The notes beneath the pieces are model-generated. The model saw nothing but the letters and a program-made list of their open reading frames with translations, ran no database searches and was not told where the DNA came from. Made by a program: the position numbers and the translations under genes. This document shows positions 23,188 through 33,051 of a stretch of 33,051 nt of DNA, piece by piece (positions within the stretch are counted from its first letter, which is position 1; every line of letters starts with the position of its first letter). Source of the stretch: Candidatus Palauibacter scopulicola (GTDB lineage Bacteria; Gemmatimonadota; Gemmatimonadetes; Palauibacterales; Palauibacteraceae); contig NZ_CANPWG010000034.1 of NCBI RefSeq assembly GCF_947581915.1, positions 1 through 33,051 on the forward strand, given 5' to 3'.

Positions 23188-25080
23188 ATGCAAGCGCCGG
23201 ACGGTCCCCTCCAGGAAGAAGAAGCGCTCGGGAAGGCGTACGACGCCCGTCTCATGAAGCGTCTGCTCGGGTACCTGAGACCGTACCGGGGCAGAGTCGC
23301 GCTCGCGGTGCTCATGCTCGTGGCCGCCTCGGGTCTCGCCCTCGTCGGCCCCTGGCTGACGATGGAGGTCATCGACCACGCGATCCCGGACGGCGATTTC
23401 GGCGCCATCCGCACGCTCGCGATCCTCTTCTTCGTCTCGCTCCTCCTCTCCGGGCTCCTGGAGTACGGGCGCACGATCCTGACCACTTGGATCGGGCAGA
23501 ACGTGATGCTCGACCTGAGGCAGGAGATCTTCCGGCACCTGCAGCGCCTGCGGCTCGCGTATTTCGACCGCAACCCGGTCGGACGCCTGATGACGCGGCT
23601 CACGAGCGACGTCGAGGTCTTGAACGAGATGTTCACCTCCGGGGTCGTGACGATCTTCGGGGACGTGTTCACGGTCGCCTTCATCATGATCGCCATGCTG
23701 GTCATGGACTGGCGGCTCGCGCTCGTGACGTTCGCGGTCCTCCCGCTCGTGTTCGTGGCCGCCTGGCTCTTCCGCAAGAAGGTGCGCGAGGCGTACCGCG
23801 ACATCAGGATCCGGCTCGCGCGCATCAACGCCTTCCTGCAGGAACGGATCACGGGGGCGCGCGTCGTGCAGCTGTTCCGGCAGGAGCGGGCGGCGACGCG
23901 ATGGTTCGGCGAGATCAACGACGACCACCTCGAGGCCCACCTGCGCTCGATCACGTACTACGCGCTCTTCTTTCCCGTCATCGAGGTGCTCGCGTCCGTC
24001 GCGCTCGCGCTCATCATCTGGTACGGAGGCAACCAGGCCCTCCAGGGGACGCTCACGATCGGGGTCATCGCGGCCTTCCTGCAGTACGCGAGACGGTTCT
24101 TCCGCCCCATCCAGGACCTGTCCGAGAAGTACAACATCCTGCAGGGCGCGATGGCGAGTTCGGAGCGGATCTTCCGGCTCCTGGACGAGGCGCCGGGGAT
24201 CGAGGATCCGAAGAACCCGACGGAGCTTCCGGCGCGCGTGAAGGGCCGCATCGAGTTCGAGGACGTCTGGTTCCGGTACCTGTCGCCGGAGGAGGACGCG
24301 GCGGGTGTCACGACGCCCGCCCTGGCCCACGCGGCGGCCTGGGAAGGTGCGGAGGGGCGGCTCGACGAGGACGCGCCGGACGACGGCTGGGTGCTGCGCG
24401 GCATCAGCTTCACGGCGGAGCCGGGACAGCGGCTCGCGGTCGTCGGGGCGACCGGCGCGGGCAAGACGACGCTGTTCAGCCTTCTCATGCGCTTTTACGA
24501 GCCGCAGCGGGGGCGCATCACGCTGGACGGGGTCGACATCCGGGACCTCCGGCTCGCCGACCTTCGGCACCGGATGGGCCTCGTGCTGCAGGACGTCTAT
24601 CTCTTCTCGGGCTCGGCCGCGAACAACATCGCGCTCGACCGGGAGGCCGTGGGGAGGGACGAGATCCGCGAGGCGGCCCGTCAGGTCGGGGTCGACCGGC
24701 ACCTCGCGCGGCTGCCGAAGAAGTACGACGAGCCGCTGAGCGAGCGGGGCGGGAATCTGTCGGTCGGCGAGCGCCAGTTGGTGTCCTTCGCCCGCGCGCT
24801 GGCCGGCGACCCGCCCATCCTGCTCCTCGACGAGGCGACGAGTTCGGTGGACTCGGAGATCGAGGCGGAGATCCAGGCGGCGCTGGAGCGCCTGATGGAG
24901 GGGCGGACGAGTCTCGTCATCGCCCACCGGCTCTCCACCATCCAGGGGGCCGATCGCATCCTCGTGCTCCACCACGGACGCATCAGCGAATCCGGCACGC
25001 ACGAGACGCTGCTCGAGAGCGGCGGCCTCTACGCGCAACTCCACCGCCTCCAGTTCCAGAAGCCGACGGCCGCCGCATGA
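23188..25080 (+). CDS. MsbA-like ABC exporter (fused permease and ATPase half-transporter)
   Basis: 630 residues. A six-helix transmembrane domain spans about 25-325 (GYLRPYRGRVALAVLML, ..., VASVALALIIWYGGNQAL-type helix 5/6). The coupling-helix region is AYFDRNPVGRLMTRLTSDVE. The ATPase has the A-loop VWFRYLS (360-366), Walker A GATGAGKT (420-427), signature LSVGERQ (524-530, Gln in place of LSGGQ order), Walker B ILLLDEA (544-550) and H-loop IAHRLST. An acidic insert of about 30 residues (366-398) separates the A-loop from VLRGISF; most relatives have only a few residues there. It works as a dimer exporting lipid or drug-like substrates; the real substrate is unknown. The 25077 gene overlaps its stop. 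Confidence 0.9.
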   Translation: MQAPDGPLQEEEALGKAYDARLMKRLLGYLRPYRGRVALAVLMLVAASGLALVGPWLTMEVIDHAIPDGDFGAIRTLAILFFVSLLLSGLLEYGRTILTTWIGQNVMLDLRQEIFRHLQRLRLAYFDRNPVGRLMTRLTSDVEVLNEMFTSGVVTIFGDVFTVAFIMIAMLVMDWRLALVTFAVLPLVFVAAWLFRKKVREAYRDIRIRLARINAFLQERITGARVVQLFRQERAATRWFGEINDDHLEAHLRSITYYALFFPVIEVLASVALALIIWYGGNQALQGTLTIGVIAAFLQYARRFFRPIQDLSEKYNILQGAMASSERIFRLLDEAPGIEDPKNPTELPARVKGRIEFEDVWFRYLSPEEDAAGVTTPALAHAAAWEGAEGRLDEDAPDDGWVLRGISFTAEPGQRLAVVGATGAGKTTLFSLLMRFYEPQRGRITLDGVDIRDLRLADLRHRMGLVLQDVYLFSGSAANNIALDREAVGRDEIREAARQVGVDRHLARLPKKYDEPLSERGGNLSVGERQLVSFARALAGDPPILLLDEATSSVDSEIEAEIQAALERLMEGRTSLVIAHRLSTIQGADRILVLHHGRISESGTHETLLESGGLYAQLHRLQFQKPTAAA

Positions 25081-25295
25081 ACGCCGCGCTGGACTGGGCG
25101 GCGGCGCTGGACCCGCGCCTCGTGCTCGTGGCCCTTCTCGTGGCCCTGAACCTCTGGGCGACGGGCATCACCGCGCTTTCCAAGGCGCCGAGGCGAGAAA
25201 AGGTGCTGTGGGTCGCGGTGATCTTCCTCTGCCCGATTGTCGGCAGCGTGCTCTGGTTCGTGTTCGGCCCGAAGCTCTGGGCGGAGAAGCGCTGA
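25077..25295 (+). CDS. PLDc_N-type two-helix membrane protein
   Basis: 72 residues starting in the ATGA overlap with the exporter stop. Two hydrophobic helices (LVLVALLVALNLWATGITAL and VLWVAVIFLCPIVGSVLWFV) are separated by a basic turn KAPRREK, and the protein ends FGPKLWAEKR. The second helix with CPIVGSVLWFVFG is the pattern of the phospholipase D nuclease N-terminal (PLDc_N) domain, which also occurs as free-standing small proteins. No phospholipase domain is attached. Co-translation with the exporter suggests an accessory role, which is inference. Confidence 0.75.
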   Translation: MNAALDWAAALDPRLVLVALLVALNLWATGITALSKAPRREKVLWVAVIFLCPIVGSVLWFVFGPKLWAEKR

Positions 25296-25323
25296 CGGCG
25301 TTACCGGCGGCCGCGGCCGCGGG

Positions 25324-26655
25324 TCAGGACGGCCAGAGGGGGCGCAGGAGATCCGCCGTGCGGTCGGCGGCGCCGGCGCCCGCCTCGACGAACGCGCGGG
25401 CCGCCCGGCCGTGGCGCCGGCGGCGAGGCGGGCGGGCCAGCCCGGTCAGGGTGTCCGCGAGCGCGCCGGCCGGGGAGACGAGCGCGCCGCCGGCCGACGC
25501 GAGGGCGCGGGCGTCGGCCCGGTCGTGGCGCGGGCCGAAGACGACGGGCAGCCCGGCCGCGGCGGGCTCGAGGACGTTGTGGAGCCCGGTGCCCCCGAGG
25601 CCACCGCCGACGTAGGCCACATCGCCCGCCGCGTACAGCTCGGCGAGCCGGCCGACCTCGTCGAAGACGACGACGGAGGCGTCGGGCTCCGCGGCGGCAT
25701 CGCCGATCTCGCTCCAGCGGACGACGCGTTCCCCGCGGGCCGCGCACGACGCGACGAGGGCGTTCACGTGCGCGGCGGTCGGCTCGTGCGGCGCGATCAC
25801 GAGCTGCCAGCCCGGGCCGCCGTCGCGCCGCACGGCCGCCGCGGCATCGAGCAACGCGCGCTCGTCCGCGGGCCACGTCGAACCGGCGACGAGCCGCGGG
25901 ACCGCCCCGTCCGACGCTCCGTCCGACGCTCCGAGCGCGGCGCGGAAAGACGCGGCCGCGCCGCCCGCCCGAGCCCGATCGGCCCGTTCGAGTGCCAGGT
26001 CGAACGCCGCGTCCCCCGTCACCGCCAGCGCCCCGGGCCGGACGCCGAGCGCCTCGAGTCGCCGCGCGTCCTCCGGGCTCGCGGCGCCGACCGCGTCCAG
26101 CCGCGCGTACGACGCGCGGAAGAGCCGGCGGGCGAGGGCGCCGGAGCGCCGGCTCCCATCGCGGACGGTGCCGTTGATGAGCGCGGCCGGCACTCCCGCG
26201 CGCGCGGCCGCCGCCACGAGTCCGGGCCACACGTCCAGCTTCGCGAACACAAGCAGGCCGGGCCGCAGGGCGGCGAGCGCGGCATCGCAGTCGCGCGCGC
26301 GGTCGAGCGGCGGCGGGCCGGCGTGATCCGGATCGATCCACGCGAGCGCCGCCCGGCCCGAGGGCGATCCGTACGTAACGACGAGCTGCGCCCGCGCCCC
26401 CGCGCGCGACCCGGATCGTGCGCCGCGCAGGCACCAGATGGCCGGCGCGGCGCCGAGCAGTTCACCGGCGGAAGCGCCGTGCAGCCACACGAGCGGCCCG
26501 GGCTCCCGGCCCCGCCCCCAGGCGGCCAGCTCCGCGGCACCGCGCCGCCGGGCCGCCACCGCCCGCGCGATGTCCGGCCGGGCACGCCGGAGCAGGGGCC
26601 CCGCCGCGAGGGCGATGCCGGCGGCCACCTCCGTCAGGCGCGCGCCGGCGTTCAC
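25324..26655 (-). CDS. waaA: 3-deoxy-D-manno-octulosonic acid (Kdo) transferase
   Basis: 443 residues, family GT30; it transfers Kdo from CMP-Kdo to lipid A precursor at the inner membrane, so the cell makes LPS. The acceptor-binding N-domain has WLHGASAGE with the catalytic base Glu64, then VVTYGSPSGRAAL and LDVWPGLV. The donor domain has VAGSTWPADE, IAPHEP and LAELYAAGDVAYVGGGLGGT, with NVLEPAAAGLPVVFGP. It starts at the GTG at 26655 right at the N-terminal anchor helix. A 12-nt tandem repeat near 25912-25936 encodes GASDGASDGA in a non-conserved loop. It is divergent from the methyltransferase across 50 nt. Confidence 0.92.
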   Translation of the reverse strand: MNAGARLTEVAAGIALAAGPLLRRARPDIARAVAARRRGAAELAAWGRGREPGPLVWLHGASAGELLGAAPAIWCLRGARSGSRAGARAQLVVTYGSPSGRAALAWIDPDHAGPPPLDRARDCDAALAALRPGLLVFAKLDVWPGLVAAAARAGVPAALINGTVRDGSRRSGALARRLFRASYARLDAVGAASPEDARRLEALGVRPGALAVTGDAAFDLALERADRARAGGAAASFRAALGASDGASDGAVPRLVAGSTWPADERALLDAAAAVRRDGGPGWQLVIAPHEPTAAHVNALVASCAARGERVVRWSEIGDAAAEPDASVVVFDEVGRLAELYAAGDVAYVGGGLGGTGLHNVLEPAAAGLPVVFGPRHDRADARALASAGGALVSPAGALADTLTGLARPPRRRRHGRAARAFVEAGAGAADRTADLLRPLWPS

Positions 26656-26671
26656 GGCCGCCGCCCGGAGC

Positions 26672-26700
26672 TTTTCGCCCGCATCCCGTCTCCATATTCT
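26672..26700 (+). promoter_or_regulatory. putative leaderless promoter of the adenine methyltransferase
   Basis: TTTTCG (26672-26677, weak -35), a 17-nt spacer, TATTCT (26695-26700), then 5 nt to the GTG at 26706. This is the same spacing as before the exporter at 23188; no Shine-Dalgarno sequence is present. Confidence 0.45.
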
Positions 26701-26705
26701 CCCGC

Positions 26706-27842
26706 GTGCGCTATCTCGGGAACAAAACGAAGCTCGTCCCCTTCCTGCTGGAGACCGTGGACGGGTTCCAGGAGACGCCCGGCGTCGCCTGCGACCCGTT
26801 CGCCGGCACCGCCAGCGTGTCGGCGGCGCTCAAGGAGAAGGGCTGGCAGGTCCATGCGGGCGACCTGATGGCGTCCTCCTACGCCCTCCAAGTCGCGCGG
26901 GTGCAACTCGACGCGGCCCCGCGGTATCCCGCCTCGCTCCTCCCGGCGGCGGCCCGCAACGGAAGGCGGGAGATCGGCTACCACGCCCTGCTCGAGGGGC
27001 TGGCCGAACTCGATGATCCCGGCGGCGACGGTAGCGGTGATCTCCGGGACGGGGAGGAGCCGGACGGCGGGTTCATCTCCGAGCACTACTCGAGCGACGA
27101 GACCGCCGGGCGGGCGCACGGGCGCATGTACTTCTCCCCCGAGAACGGACGGAAGATCGATCGGGTCCGGAGGCGGATCGAGCGCTGGACGCGCGGGACC
27201 TCCCACAGCGAAGCCGCGGCCCAACTCCTCATCGCGACGCTCATCGAGGCCGCCGACCGCGTGGCGAACACGACGGGCGTGTACGCCTCCTTCGTGAAGA
27301 CGATGCAGCCGAACGCCCTGCGCCCGCTCGAGCTTCGCCCCATCGACCCGACGCCGCGCGAGGAAGGCGCCGGCGCCTGCAGCGCGTTCCGCGGACCCGC
27401 CGCCCGCCTCCTGGAATCCATCGGTCCCGTCGATCTCGTCTATCTCGACCCCCCTTACAACGGCCGGCAGTATCCCGCGTATTATCACATCCCGGAACTC
27501 CTCGCGCTCGGCTGGGCCACGCCGCCCGAGATCCGCGGAAAGACGGGACTCATTCCCGACGAGGCGCTGCGCTCGGACTGGTGCCGGAAGCACCGGGCCC
27601 CGGACGCGCTACGGGAGGTGCTGGAGGCCGCGGACGGACGCCACATCCTGTTCAGCTACAACGACGAGGGGCACCTGGACCGCGCCGCCATCGAAGCGGC
27701 GCTGCGCGAACGCGGCCTGCCCGACACCTACGCCTTCCACGACCGGCCCTACCGCCGCTACCGGAGCGACGCGGACGGCCCAGGGCGGAGCTACCTGCGC
27801 GACGACGTGCGGGAACACCTCCACTACGTGAGGTGCGCGTGA
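26706..27842 (+). CDS. D12-class N6-adenine DNA methyltransferase
   Basis: 378 residues. The N-terminal motif X is RYLGNKTKLVPFLLETV, the AdoMet-binding motif I is CDPFAGTASVSAAL (29-42), and the catalytic motif IV is YLDPPYNGRQYP (DPPY 248-251); this order is typical of D12/alpha-type adenine methylases. A region of about 100 residues between (90-190) would hold the target-recognition domain. The GTG at 26706 is chosen because it opens directly on motif X and has a -10-like TATTCT 5 nt upstream. No restriction endonuclease is adjacent, so it may be an orphan (regulatory or repair-marking) methylase; the recognition site is unknown. Its stop overlaps the next start (GTGA). Confidence 0.88.
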   Translation: MRYLGNKTKLVPFLLETVDGFQETPGVACDPFAGTASVSAALKEKGWQVHAGDLMASSYALQVARVQLDAAPRYPASLLPAAARNGRREIGYHALLEGLAELDDPGGDGSGDLRDGEEPDGGFISEHYSSDETAGRAHGRMYFSPENGRKIDRVRRRIERWTRGTSHSEAAAQLLIATLIEAADRVANTTGVYASFVKTMQPNALRPLELRPIDPTPREEGAGACSAFRGPAARLLESIGPVDLVYLDPPYNGRQYPAYYHIPELLALGWATPPEIRGKTGLIPDEALRSDWCRKHRAPDALREVLEAADGRHILFSYNDEGHLDRAAIEAALRERGLPDTYAFHDRPYRRYRSDADGPGRSYLRDDVREHLHYVRCA

Positions 27843-28891
27843 GCCGCGCGCGCCGGAGAACCGCGCTCGTGCTGCTCCTGCTGTGCGCGGGCGGCTGCTC
27901 GCCGGCGTACGTCCTGCGCGCCGGCTGGGAGGAGGCCCGCATCCTCGCGGCGCGCCGCCCCATCCGGGCCGTGATCCACGACACGACCGTGGCCCGCGAG
28001 ACCCGCGACAAGTTGCGGCTCGTCCTCGACGCGAGAGACTTCGCGGAACGCGACCTCGGGCTGCGCGCGGGGGCCAGCTACGAGTCGTTCACACAGCTCC
28101 ACCGCGACACGCTGGTCCTGATCGTGCTCGCCGCCCCGGAGTTCGATCTGCGTTGGAAAACGTGGTGGTTCCCCATCGTCGGCGACGTCCCGTACAAGGG
28201 ATACTTCGACTTCGACGACGCCCGCGCGGAGGCCGCCAGCCTGGCCGAGGAAGGCTACGACGTCTCGGTCCGGCCGGTCTCCGCCTTCTCGACGCTGGGT
28301 TGGTTCCCCGACCCCATCATGTCGACGACGCTGCGCCTCGACAGCCTCGGGATCGTCGAGACGGTGATCCACGAGATCACGCACAGCACGTACTTCCCCA
28401 CCGGCCAGGCCGATTTCAACGAGAGCTTCGCGAACTTCGTCGGGTACCGCGGCGCCATCGAGTTCTTCTGCGAGGCGGTGACGGACGAGAGCGCCTGCGT
28501 GCGGGCGCAGTGGAGGTGGGAGGACACGCGCCTGTTCGGCGACTTCTTCCATTCCATCCTCGCACCGCTGGAGGAGGTGTACGCCTCTGCCCTGCCCGAC
28601 GAGGCGAAGCGGGCGGCCAAGCGCGAGGTGTTCGAGGCGGCGGCCCAACGCTTCGAGACGGAGTACAAGCCGCGGCTGCACGCGCAGTACAGATCGATCG
28701 ACCCGGACGGGCTCGACAACGCGTGGATGATCTCGCGCCTTCTCTACTACACGAGACTGGATGACTTCGAGCGCGTGTTCGAGTCGCACGGCGGCCTGGT
28801 ACCCTCCGTCCAGGCGCTGATGCGGGAGGCCGCGGACGGCGACCCGTGGGAGGCCCTGACGCGTCTGCTGGATCGGGAGACTTCGAGATGA
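27839..28891 (+). CDS. lipoprotein zinc aminopeptidase-like protein (PF10023 family)
   Basis: 350 residues from a GTG overlapping the methyltransferase stop. Lipoprotein signal LVLLLLCAGGC, with Cys20 as lipidation site. It continues SPAYVLRAGWEEARIL, typical of the putative-aminopeptidase family PF10023 (opening C.p.YylQa..GQ). The zinc-binding HEITHSTYF (HExxH, 178-182) is followed by the third ligand region FNESFANFVG (Glu195). It is membrane-tethered in the periplasm and probably a metallopeptidase. The stop overlaps the next gene (ATGA), so three unrelated-looking genes form one operon. Confidence 0.85.
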   Translation: MSRARRRTALVLLLLCAGGCSPAYVLRAGWEEARILAARRPIRAVIHDTTVARETRDKLRLVLDARDFAERDLGLRAGASYESFTQLHRDTLVLIVLAAPEFDLRWKTWWFPIVGDVPYKGYFDFDDARAEAASLAEEGYDVSVRPVSAFSTLGWFPDPIMSTTLRLDSLGIVETVIHEITHSTYFPTGQADFNESFANFVGYRGAIEFFCEAVTDESACVRAQWRWEDTRLFGDFFHSILAPLEEVYASALPDEAKRAAKREVFEAAAQRFETEYKPRLHAQYRSIDPDGLDNAWMISRLLYYTRLDDFERVFESHGGLVPSVQALMREAADGDPWEALTRLLDRETSR

Positions 28892-29175
28892 CGGAACCGT
28901 TCGCCTGTGTGCGCTGCGACCGCGACGACGGGGGCCGGATCGAGCGCCTCCCGTTCCCGAGCGAACTCGGCGAGCGGATCGTGGCCGAGATCTGCGCCGC
29001 CTGCTGGGAGGAGTGGAAGAAGCGGCAGATGCTCCTCATCAACCACTACGGGCTCAAGCTCCACGAAGCCGCGTCGCGCGAGTTCCTCTACAAGAACCTC
29101 CGGATCCACCTCTTCGGCGAGGAGGGCACCGCCGCCCCCATCGACACCGGCGCGGAAGGCTCCGTCGACTGGTAG
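28888..29175 (+). CDS. YggX-like Fe(II)-trafficking family protein with two CxxC motifs
   Basis: 95 residues starting in the ATGA overlap. Residues 22-77 (PFPSELGERIVAEI, CWEEWKKRQMLLINHYGLKL, EFLYKNLRIHLFGE) follow the YggX pattern YPGELGKRI ... W.QW...QT.LINE..L ... FLF. YggX protects iron-sulfur enzymes and may move ferrous iron. Here the single conserved YggX cysteine is extended to CVRC (7-10), and a second pair CAAC (36-39) replaces SKEA. This four-cysteine arrangement would suit a zinc or iron site and is not in the E. coli protein. It ends 11 nt from the convergent leuS stop. Confidence 0.75.
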   Translation: MTEPFACVRCDRDDGGRIERLPFPSELGERIVAEICAACWEEWKKRQMLLINHYGLKLHEAASREFLYKNLRIHLFGEEGTAAPIDTGAEGSVDW

Positions 29176-29185
29176 GACGCGCTCC

Positions 29186-31696
<2,511 letters not shown>

Positions 31697-31755
31697 GGGT
31701 CGCGGGTCCGCTCCGTCTACGGGATCACGCCGGGGAGATGCACCAGCGGCGGTGG

Positions 31756-31793
31756 CAAAAGCCGAGACGGCGGCACCCTGCGGAGGCCGCCGT
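31756..31793 (-). terminator. possible rho-independent terminator between doxX-like gene and leuS
   Basis: On the minus strand ACGGCGGC (31793-31786), an 11-nt loop and GCCGCCGT (31774-31767) form a perfect 8-bp GC stem. CTCGGC and a short T run (31759-31756) follow 7 nt beyond the stem. It lies after the stop of the DoxX gene and 71 nt before leuS. The late T run makes it imperfect. Confidence 0.4.
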
Positions 31794-31839
31794 CCGGCCG
31801 CACAAGATGGGGCCGGAACGGCGGCCGAACAACTTGGGG

Positions 31840-32247
31840 CTACTCTTCCTGGCCGGGACCCGGGACCATGTGGTCGAGGCTGAACTTCCCGCTGCCCGTC
31901 GTCCACAGGAAGAGGAAGATGGCGCAGTACAGGACGGCCAGTTCTCCACCGTTCACGATCGGCACGAGCTCCATCTCGCGGCCGAAGAAGTGGCGCCACC
32001 AGTAGACGACCGCGAAGTGCCCCGTGAGGATGAAGGCGACCAAGCGCGTCCGGATCCCGAGGACGATCAGGATCGGCAGGAAGAACTCAATGAGTCCCGC
32101 GATGCCCACCGGCCAGGAAAACCAGTTGCCGACGGCTTCCCTTCCGAACCAGCCGAGCAGCTTCTGGGCTCCGTGCTGCCACAACATGAGGCCGGCGGTG
32201 ACCCGGAGCACGGCGTGAGTGGTTTCCTTCGAGACGGGTGCATTCAT
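31840..32247 (-). CDS. DoxX-family membrane protein
   Basis: 135 residues with four hydrophobic helices: THAVLRVTAGLMLWQHGAQK opens the fold, then the conserved LLGWFG and WPVGIAGLIEFFLPILIVLG, then LVAFILTGHFAVVYWWRHF and ELAVLYCAIFLFLWTTGSG. This is the DoxX/MauE-like pattern (R...G.....HG..KL.g.fG). The start is the ATG at 32247 with Shine-Dalgarno GGGAGG 4 nt upstream; an upstream in-frame ATG would only add a basic stretch. The role is unclear; relatives are tied to quinone or thiosulfate oxidation. It is divergent from the V4R-like gene across 77 nt. Confidence 0.85.
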   Translation of the reverse strand: MNAPVSKETTHAVLRVTAGLMLWQHGAQKLLGWFGREAVGNWFSWPVGIAGLIEFFLPILIVLGIRTRLVAFILTGHFAVVYWWRHFFGREMELVPIVNGGELAVLYCAIFLFLWTTGSGKFSLDHMVPGPGQEE

Positions 32248-32287
32248 GACGCCTCCCATAAAGGGGGGCTCCGGCGTCCGGCGCCGC

Positions 32288-32316
32288 TTGCAGGCCCGGA
32301 AGTACCGCCGTAGCCT
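32288..32316 (+). promoter_or_regulatory. putative near-leaderless promoter of the V4R-like gene
   Basis: TTGCAG (32288-32293), a 17-nt spacer, TAGCCT (32311-32316), then 8 nt to the ATG at 32325. No Shine-Dalgarno sequence is present. It fits the same -10-to-start spacing as four other genes here. Confidence 0.4.
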
Positions 32317-32324
32317 TGCGACCC

Positions 32325-32993
32325 ATGATGCCGGTTGATTCTCCGCGCGCACAAGACGGGGAGCTCGAGGGCGAGATCCCCGTTCGTATTCCGCTCGCCC
32401 TTCTGCTGACCCTCAGAGACCTCGACACGCCCGAAGATCCGCGGGAACTCGAGGAAGTGGACCTCTCCCTGAACCTCCGCCGCCGACTCGGGCTGTCGAG
32501 TGTCGTGCTCAAGCAGATTCGCCGTTACGAGGAGGATGGCGGGGATGTGCCCGCGACCGAGGTGGCGAACCTGTTCGAACTCGTCGCGCGGCGGGTCGAT
32601 GCTCCGGAGATCTTCGCCTCCACGGGACGCCGGATCACGCGTGAGGCCTTCGGCCCCGGCGGGCGCGTGATGCTGCGCTTCGGGTGGCGGCTGATCCCCC
32701 TCGGTCTCCGGCGGATCCTTGCCTGGGGGCGAGCGAAGAAGATCGCCCGCCGCCTCAGTCCCTCCTCGGAGATCCGGATGGCGAAGGGGTTGAACGGGCT
32801 CGTGATCCGGCGCGGCCTCCCCCTGCTGGCCACAGCGGCCAAGGACGGGCGCGGCTGCGAGATCCTGTCCGGGATCATCGACGAGTCGTTCCGGACGTTT
32901 CGGGCAGTGGAGAGCGATGTCTCACACCCGCGGTGCGAAACTCTGGGGGAGGATCACTGCCTGTGGGTGGTCGACGCGGTGGACGCGTGCTAG
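32325..32993 (+). CDS. unrecognised protein with V4R-like C-terminal segment
   Basis: 222 residues from the ATG at 32325, chosen for the promoter-like TAGCCT 8 nt upstream. The N-terminal third is acidic and helical (LALLLTLRDLDTPEDPREL ... LKQIRRYEEDGGDV). The middle is basic and helical. The C-terminal 60 residues (ILSGIIDESFRTFRAVESDV, HPRCETLGEDHCLWVV) resemble the end of V4R (4-vinyl reductase/small-ligand-binding) domains, where two cysteines in C..(x)GxDxC often close the fold. The TAG stop lies inside the right terminal repeat, whose first base ends the last Cys codon. The natural C-terminus may have been cut, though the domain looks nearly complete. Confidence 0.55.
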   Translation: MMPVDSPRAQDGELEGEIPVRIPLALLLTLRDLDTPEDPRELEEVDLSLNLRRRLGLSSVVLKQIRRYEEDGGDVPATEVANLFELVARRVDAPEIFASTGRRITREAFGPGGRVMLRFGWRLIPLGLRRILAWGRAKKIARRLSPSSEIRMAKGLNGLVIRRGLPLLATAAKDGRGCEILSGIIDESFRTFRAVESDVSHPRCETLGEDHCLWVVDAVDAC

Positions 32994-33051
32994 CTAGTTC
33001 TCGTCCGTAAATCGCTTCATGGCAGAGCTTTACCGGCGTGTTTTCACCAGT
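32990..33051 (+). mobile_element. right copy of 62-bp terminal inverted repeat, probable insertion-element end
   Basis: This is the exact inverted copy of 1-62. Read in the plus direction it starts CTAGCTAGTTCTCG. The first TAG is the stop of the V4R-like gene (32991-32993), and an ATG at 33019 opens an 11-codon frame to the contig end (MAELYRRVFTS), identical to that at the left end. Two copies of the same element end, pointing away from each other, fit two insertions in opposite orientation. Housekeeping genes in between rule out a single transposon spanning the window. Confidence 0.6.

Noticed and set aside
25912-25936. Short tandem repeat in waaA
   Set aside because: Two copies of 12 nt encode GASD in a variable loop; likely neutral slippage.

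Overview
The window looks like a chromosomal contig from a high-GC, diderm bacterium, most plausibly an uncultured Gemmatimonadota. This rests on several observations. Coding GC is roughly 70%. A Kdo transferase (waaA) implies an LPS outer membrane. There are secreted carboxypeptidase-regulatory-domain/TonB-plug-like proteins and 6-bladed beta-propeller remnants, a gene mix I associate with that phylum. The sigma-70 factor is short and lacks region 1.1, the phosphoglycerate mutase is archaeal-type, and the LeuRS is divergent. The phylum is an inference; no rRNA is present to prove it. I saw no tRNA, rRNA, CRISPR array or prophage.

Layout. (1) 1-62 and 32990-33051 are perfect 62-bp inverted copies of one sequence of about 50% GC. 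Each contains an outward-facing start of an open frame, and each supplies the stop codon of the adjacent gene. They look like ends of two oppositely oriented copies of a mobile element at which assembly stopped. (2) 55-3429 (minus) is a decaying accessory segment: a frameshifted and truncated beta-propeller lipoprotein, an intact carboxypeptidase-regulatory/plug protein, a 5'-truncated propeller and a 3'-truncated regulator, the last two apparently joined by a deletion. (3) 3593-4798 apgM (minus) is divergent from ccmABC plus a ccmD-like gene (4852-7009, plus), followed by a primary-type sigma factor and a secreted creatininase-family protein. (4) 9075-16009 (minus) is a tightly packed chain: gyrA, threonine/serine dehydratase, HAD phosphatase, an unrecognised PH-like membrane protein, then a DsbA-like/VKOR disulfide-forming pair. 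(5) 16193-19127 holds a second plug-like protein, a small phosphoesterase and a divergent saccharopine-dehydrogenase-like protein. (6) 19124-23112 (minus) holds uvrA coupled to a fused glycosyltransferase. (7) 23188-25295 (plus) holds an ABC exporter and a PLDc_N membrane peptide. (8) 25324-26655 is waaA (minus), divergent from a D12 adenine methyltransferase, a lipoprotein aminopeptidase and a four-cysteine YggX relative (26706-29175, plus). (9) 29186-32247 (minus) holds leuS and a DoxX protein, and 32325-32993 (plus) a V4R-like orphan.

Most of the window is housekeeping. Genes within operons usually overlap by 4 nt (ATGA, GTGA or TTGA), pointing to translational coupling. Several first genes of transcription units (apgM, uvrA, the ABC exporter, the methyltransferase, the V4R-like gene, probably the 18036 gene) have a -10-like hexamer only 5-8 nt before the start codon and no visible Shine-Dalgarno sequence. 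That is the layout of leaderless mRNAs. There is no gene-free stretch above 300 bases. I did not find a convincing new multi-gene system. The most unusual items are the leaderless promoter set, the plug-only outer-membrane-type proteins, the PH-like protein coupled to the disulfide pair, and the YggX-like protein with two CxxC motifs.
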